Source: [Clostridium] ultunense DSM 10521 (lineage in GTDB: Bacteria; Bacillota; Clostridia; Tissierellales; Tepidimicrobiaceae). Taken from it: a stretch of DNA of 35,945 nucleotides. Positions 32,948 through 35,945 of the stretch are shown in pieces. The notes beneath the pieces were generated by a model that worked only from the letters and a program-made list of their open reading frames with translations, did no database searches and was not told the DNA's origin. Both the position numbers and the translations under genes were made by a program. Positions within the stretch are counted from its first letter, which is position 1. Each line of letters opens with the position of its first letter. The stretch lies in contig NZ_AZSU01000002.1 of the NCBI RefSeq assembly GCF_000511955.1, positions 60,406 to 96,350 on the forward strand, read 5' to 3'.

Positions 32948-32970
32948 CCACCCCCCCCGGAGGGGGAGCA
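32948..32970. promoter_or_regulatory. Candidate CsoR operator (C8/G5 pseudo-palindrome)
   Basis: CCA, eight C, GGA, then five G form a GC-only block in otherwise AT-rich DNA, placed right at the predicted start of copA transcription. CsoR copper sensors bind pseudo-palindromes with a C-run and a G-run of this kind. No csoR gene is in the window, so the assignment is inference. Confidence 0.5.
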
Positions 32971-32992
32971 TCCTAAGATAAGGAGTTGGTAT

Positions 32993-35365
32993 ATGATGAA
33001 TAAAAAAATAACTATAGATGTATTAGGTATGACTTGAGCATCCTGTTCTTCTAGGGTAGAAGAAGCTATTAGGAAGCAGGAAGGAGTTATAAAATCTTCA
33101 GTAAATCTATTGGCGCAAAAAGCTACTATTGAATTCGATAGTGATAAAATAGATATAGATAGACTGATTAATACAATAGAAAAGACTGGTTATGAAGTAC
33201 CTTTAGTTAAAAAAACCTTATTAATAGAGGGTATGACCTGTGCAGCTTGTTCTTCTAGGGTAGAAAAGGTATTAAACAAGTTAGAAGGAGTAGTAAAAGC
33301 CAATGTTAACCTATCTACTAATAAAGCAGTTGTAGAGTTTCCTTCTGGAGCCGTAGAAGATGAAATCCTAATTGAAACAGTTGAAAAGGCTGGTTACAAG
33401 GCGGAACTGGAAAGGGAAAGGGATATGGATAGGGAAAAGGAATTGAGGGAAAGGGAGGTAAAATCCCTTAAGACCTCTTTCATCGTATCGGCAATTCTCA
33501 GCTTACCCCTATTTTCAGCTATGTTTTTCCATATGGCAGGAAAGGAAAATATTCTGACCAATGGATATTTCCAATTACTACTAGCAACTCCCGTCCAGTT
33601 TATAATAGGCTACAGATTTTATAAAGGAGCCTTCAATTCATTAAGAGGTGGGGGAGCCAATATGGACGTGTTAGTAGCCATGGGAACCTCTGCAGCCTAT
33701 TTTTATAGTTTATATAATGTTATAGTAGGAGTACATGAGTACTATTTTGAAGCGTCAGCGGTTATTATTACATTAATACTATTAGGAAAAACCTTTGAGG
33801 CGGTAGCCAAGGGGAAAACTTCAGAGGCCATAAAAAAATTGATGGGATTACAACCAAAAACTGCCCGAGTCATTAAAGACGGTATAGAAAAGGATATTCC
33901 AATCGAGAAGGTTAATATAGGAGATATTATAGTAGTAAGACCGGGAGAGAGGATTCCAGTAGATGGCATCATAATAGAAGGGCATTCTTCCATAGACGAA
34001 TCTATGATAACTGGAGAGAGTATTCCTGTAGACAAGGTAATAGGGGATCAGGTTATAGGTGCAACAATAAATAAATTTGGTTCCTTTAAGTTTGAAGCAA
34101 AAAAAATAGGAAAGGACACAGTCCTATCCCAAATAATTAAATTAGTAGAAGATGCCCAGGGGTCTAAAGCCCCAGTTCAAAGATTGGCGGACAAAATCTC
34201 CGGTATTTTTGTACCTATTGTCGTTGCCATAGCTGCTATAACTTTTCTAGGTTTTTATTTAATTCAAGGGAATTTTAATACAGGACTTATTAATGCAGTG
34301 GCAGTCTTGGTAATTGCATGTCCTTGTGCCTTAGGTTTAGCTACACCAACGGCCATAATGGTAGGTACCGGAAAAGGTGCTGAGAATGGAATACTTATCA
34401 AATCTGGGGAACATTTAGAAAGAACTCATAAGATGGAAACCATAGTATTCGATAAAACGGGTACCATAACCAAAGGAGAGCCAGAAGTTACAGATATAGT
34501 AACATATAATTCCATGGACAGAGATGAACTCTTAAGAATAGCTGCCACAGTAGAAAAAAGTTCTGAACACCCTCTAGGCCAAGCCATTGTGAAAAAAGGT
34601 GAAGAAGAATTGCTAGAAATAATCCAACCGGAAACCTTTATGGCTATACCAGGGAAGGGCCTAAAAGCAATTTTAGAAGGGAAGGAAATTTATATAGGCA
34701 ATAGAAAATTAATGATAGAATCAGGTATGGATATAGAAGGGGTAGAAGGAGAACTATCTAGGTTAGAAGAAGAAGGTAAAACAGCTATGATAGTTGGAAT
34801 AGATGGGAATATTTCAGGAATAATTGCGGTAGCAGACCAGATTAAAGAAAACTCTAAAAAAGCAATAGAAGAGTTAAAGAACATGGGATTAGAAGTATAT
34901 ATGATAACAGGAGATAATGAAAGAACAGCAAAGGCCATAGCCAAAAGAGTAGGTATAGACAATGTTTTAGCCGAAGTATTACCTGAAAATAAAGCAGAAG
35001 TAGTAGAGGATATAAGAGGGAAAGGAAAGCATGTGGGTATGGTAGGAGATGGAATTAATGATGCCCCAGCCTTGGCAGCTGCAGATGTAGGATTTGCTAT
35101 AGGAACTGGGACAGATGTGGCTATGGAGGCAGCAGATATAACTCTTATGAGGGGAGACTTAATGGGTATAGTGACAGCCATAAGGCTTAGCCATAGGACT
35201 ATGAGAACTATTAAGCAAAATTTATTCTGGGCATTTTTCTATAATTCCATAGGTATTCCCTTTGCAGCTTTAGGATTTTTAAATCCAATGATAGCAGGAG
35301 CAGCTATGGCCTTTAGTTCCGTATCTGTAGTAACTAACTCGTTAAGGCTTAGAAATTTTAAATAA
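32993..35365 (+). CDS. copA: Copper-transporting P-type ATPase with in-frame TGA in the first HMA domain (candidate selenoprotein)
   Basis: The start at ATG 32993 (AGGAG 7 nt upstream) gives 790 residues if TGA at 33035-33037 is read through as residue 15. HMA domain 1 would read [18 protein letters not shown], with TGA exactly where the first Cys of GMTCxxC belongs, and the frame stays open and HMA-like to the second domain ([13 protein letters not shown], Cys83/Cys86). The rest is a complete P1B-1 ATPase: CPC at 443-445 ([14 protein letters not shown]), DKTGT with Asp487, the HP motif (SSEHPLGQA) and [11 protein letters not shown]. It exports Cu+ from the cytoplasm. If TGA stops translation, a start would have to come from TTG 33110, which lacks a ribosome binding site and would lose HMA 1. 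Nothing else in the gene is decayed. Confidence 0.88.
33035..33064 (+). promoter_or_regulatory. Candidate bacterial SECIS element following TGA
   Basis: After TGA (33035-33037) and 8 nt, TTCTTCT (33046-33052) pairs perfectly with AGAAGAA (33058-33064) around loop AGGGT. The loop begins 16 nt after the TGA and has G as its second base, as in bacterial SECIS models. The homologous place in HMA 2, where a normal TGT is used, keeps only four of the seven pairs. Confidence 0.5.
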
Positions 35366-35474
35366 TAGAAAGGTAACAGAAAAATCTTAATGAAATTTAA
35401 GCAATCTGGTAATATGTCAAGAGATAATTTTAAAAGAAAGTAAAAGAAACAATTAAAAAAGGGTAATCTTAATA

Positions 35475-35505
35475 GAACCTATGATTTCAATCAAAAAATA
35501 GGTTC
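35475..35505. other. Hairpin between copA and the IS110 gene
   Basis: GAACCTAT (35475-35482) pairs with ATAGGTTC (35498-35505) around a 15-nt loop. There is no good T-run on either strand, so its role is unclear; it could mark the IS edge. Confidence 0.4.
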
Positions 35506-35521
35506 GGGAATTAGAAGTATT

Positions 35522-35945
35522 TTATTGTGTCTCTCCAACTTTATCGCTGGAGTAGATTTGATTTTTAGTCAGCAATCCAAAAATCAGGCGTACTAATTTA
35601 CGAGATGTAAGTGCGAGTGCTCGTTTATGCTGGTGAGTTGTCACCTCACCGAACTTTTTGTTGTAGTATTCTTTGTATTCAGGTGAATTGTTTTTAATAC
35701 TATTAGCAGCTTCAATTAAATAATATCTAAGATACTTGTTACCGGTTTTAGTCATGTTTGTATTATCAGAGGTGTGATTCCCTGATTGATTAACTCTCCA
35801 GGTTAGACCTGCATATTTAGCTAAAGCATTATGGGAATCAAATACACTAATAGAACCAATTTCGGCTAAAATGCCACTAGCTAATACAGGGCCAATACCT
35901 GGTATGGATCTTAGAGATTGATACTCAGTAGTATTAATGCCTTTT
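35522..35945 (-). CDS. IS110-family transposase, C-terminal part, cut by window edge
   Basis: The frame is open on the minus strand from the window end to TAA at 35524-35522, giving ~141 C-terminal residues. It contains the Transposase_20 (PF02371) region: SLRSIPGIGPVLASGILAEI is a helix-hairpin-helix-like block, followed by YAGLTWRVNQSGNHTS, MTKTGNKYLRYYLIEAANS and HQHKRALALTSRKLVRLI. The ATG at 35755 is internal. The N-terminal DEDD/RuvC-like half lies outside the window. IS110 elements lack classical terminal repeats, so the element edge cannot be set here. Confidence 0.93.
   Translation of the reverse strand, partial: KGINTTEYQSLRSIPGIGPVLASGILAEIGSISVFDSHNALAKYAGLTWRVNQSGNHTSDNTNMTKTGNKYLRYYLIEAANSIKNNSPEYKEYYNKKFGEVTTHQHKRALALTSRKLVRLIFGLLTKNQIYSSDKVGETQ

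Noticed and set aside
32852-33037. 61-codon frame upstream of copA as an independent gene
   Set aside because: It crosses the promoter and the C-run site; only its last 14 codons are real, as the start of copA.
33238-33275. SECIS-like stem in HMA domain 2
   Set aside because: The same codons are present, but only four pairs form and a normal TGT is used, so there is no recoding signal.
33110-35365. Copper ATPase starting at TTG 33110 as the full gene
   Set aside because: No ribosome binding site there, and coding sequence typical of an HMA domain continues upstream to a well-placed ATG at 32993. Kept only as the alternative if TGA is a stop.

Overview
The window is AT-rich, with strong AGGAGG-type ribosome binding sites, many TTG/GTG starts, a T-box leader, CtsR-, Fur- and CsoR-like sites and small spore-former-type proteins. 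This fits a low-GC anaerobic Firmicute, most likely a clostridium-like member of Tissierellia/Clostridia (inference from gene content, not from a marker gene). It is bounded on the left by the end of an IS3-family element and on the right by part of an IS110-family transposase gene.

Layout. 1-503: IS3 end with a structured non-coding tail. 705-3860: CoA-disulfide-reductase-like flavoprotein with a rhodanese domain, then an APC permease. 3903-5719: tRNA-Glu, the niacin repressor NiaR and an EIIC-like membrane protein behind a candidate NiaR operator. 5893-7432: T-box-controlled serS. 7576-11300: M1 peptidase lipoprotein, a 37-residue hydrophobic protein, a D,D-carboxypeptidase, and tRNA-Arg, tadA, tRNA-Ser. 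11413-14056: NSS transporter, DUF1622 protein, small heat-shock protein with a CtsR-type box. 14112-14369: a Spo0E-like small gene with no canonical start codon, inside an inverted repeat. 14567-16567: decayed remains of iorA, moxR, a DUF58 gene and a DUF4129/transglutaminase-type gene, fused by deletions.

16665-28375 is a nucleoside island. A UTRA-type GntR regulator and two leftward genes (a FucI/AraA-like protein and a metal-dependent deaminase-type amidohydrolase) face a rightward operon. That operon encodes a class II aldolase, an MtnA-like sugar-1-phosphate isomerase, a DeoD-type phosphorylase, a complete BMP-type nucleoside ABC importer and a uridine-phosphorylase-type enzyme. The inferred logic is: import nucleosides, phosphorolyse them, isomerise the pentose-1-phosphate to the ketose-1-phosphate, and cleave it to DHAP plus a two-carbon aldehyde. 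No phosphopentomutase gene is visible in the window. Both facing promoters carry a related GACGTCC-containing site just past the -10 box.

28545-35365 holds pncB, a Fur-type-regulated feoA-feoB-feoC operon and a copper P-type ATPase gene behind a C-run/G-run CsoR-like site. The ATPase is the most striking object. Its well-supported start (32993) leads into a first HMA domain whose first metal-binding Cys codon is an in-frame TGA, followed at bacterial-SECIS spacing by a perfect 7-bp stem with a G-containing loop. It is either an undescribed selenocysteine (UxxC) copper ATPase or a nonsense-mutated HMA domain.
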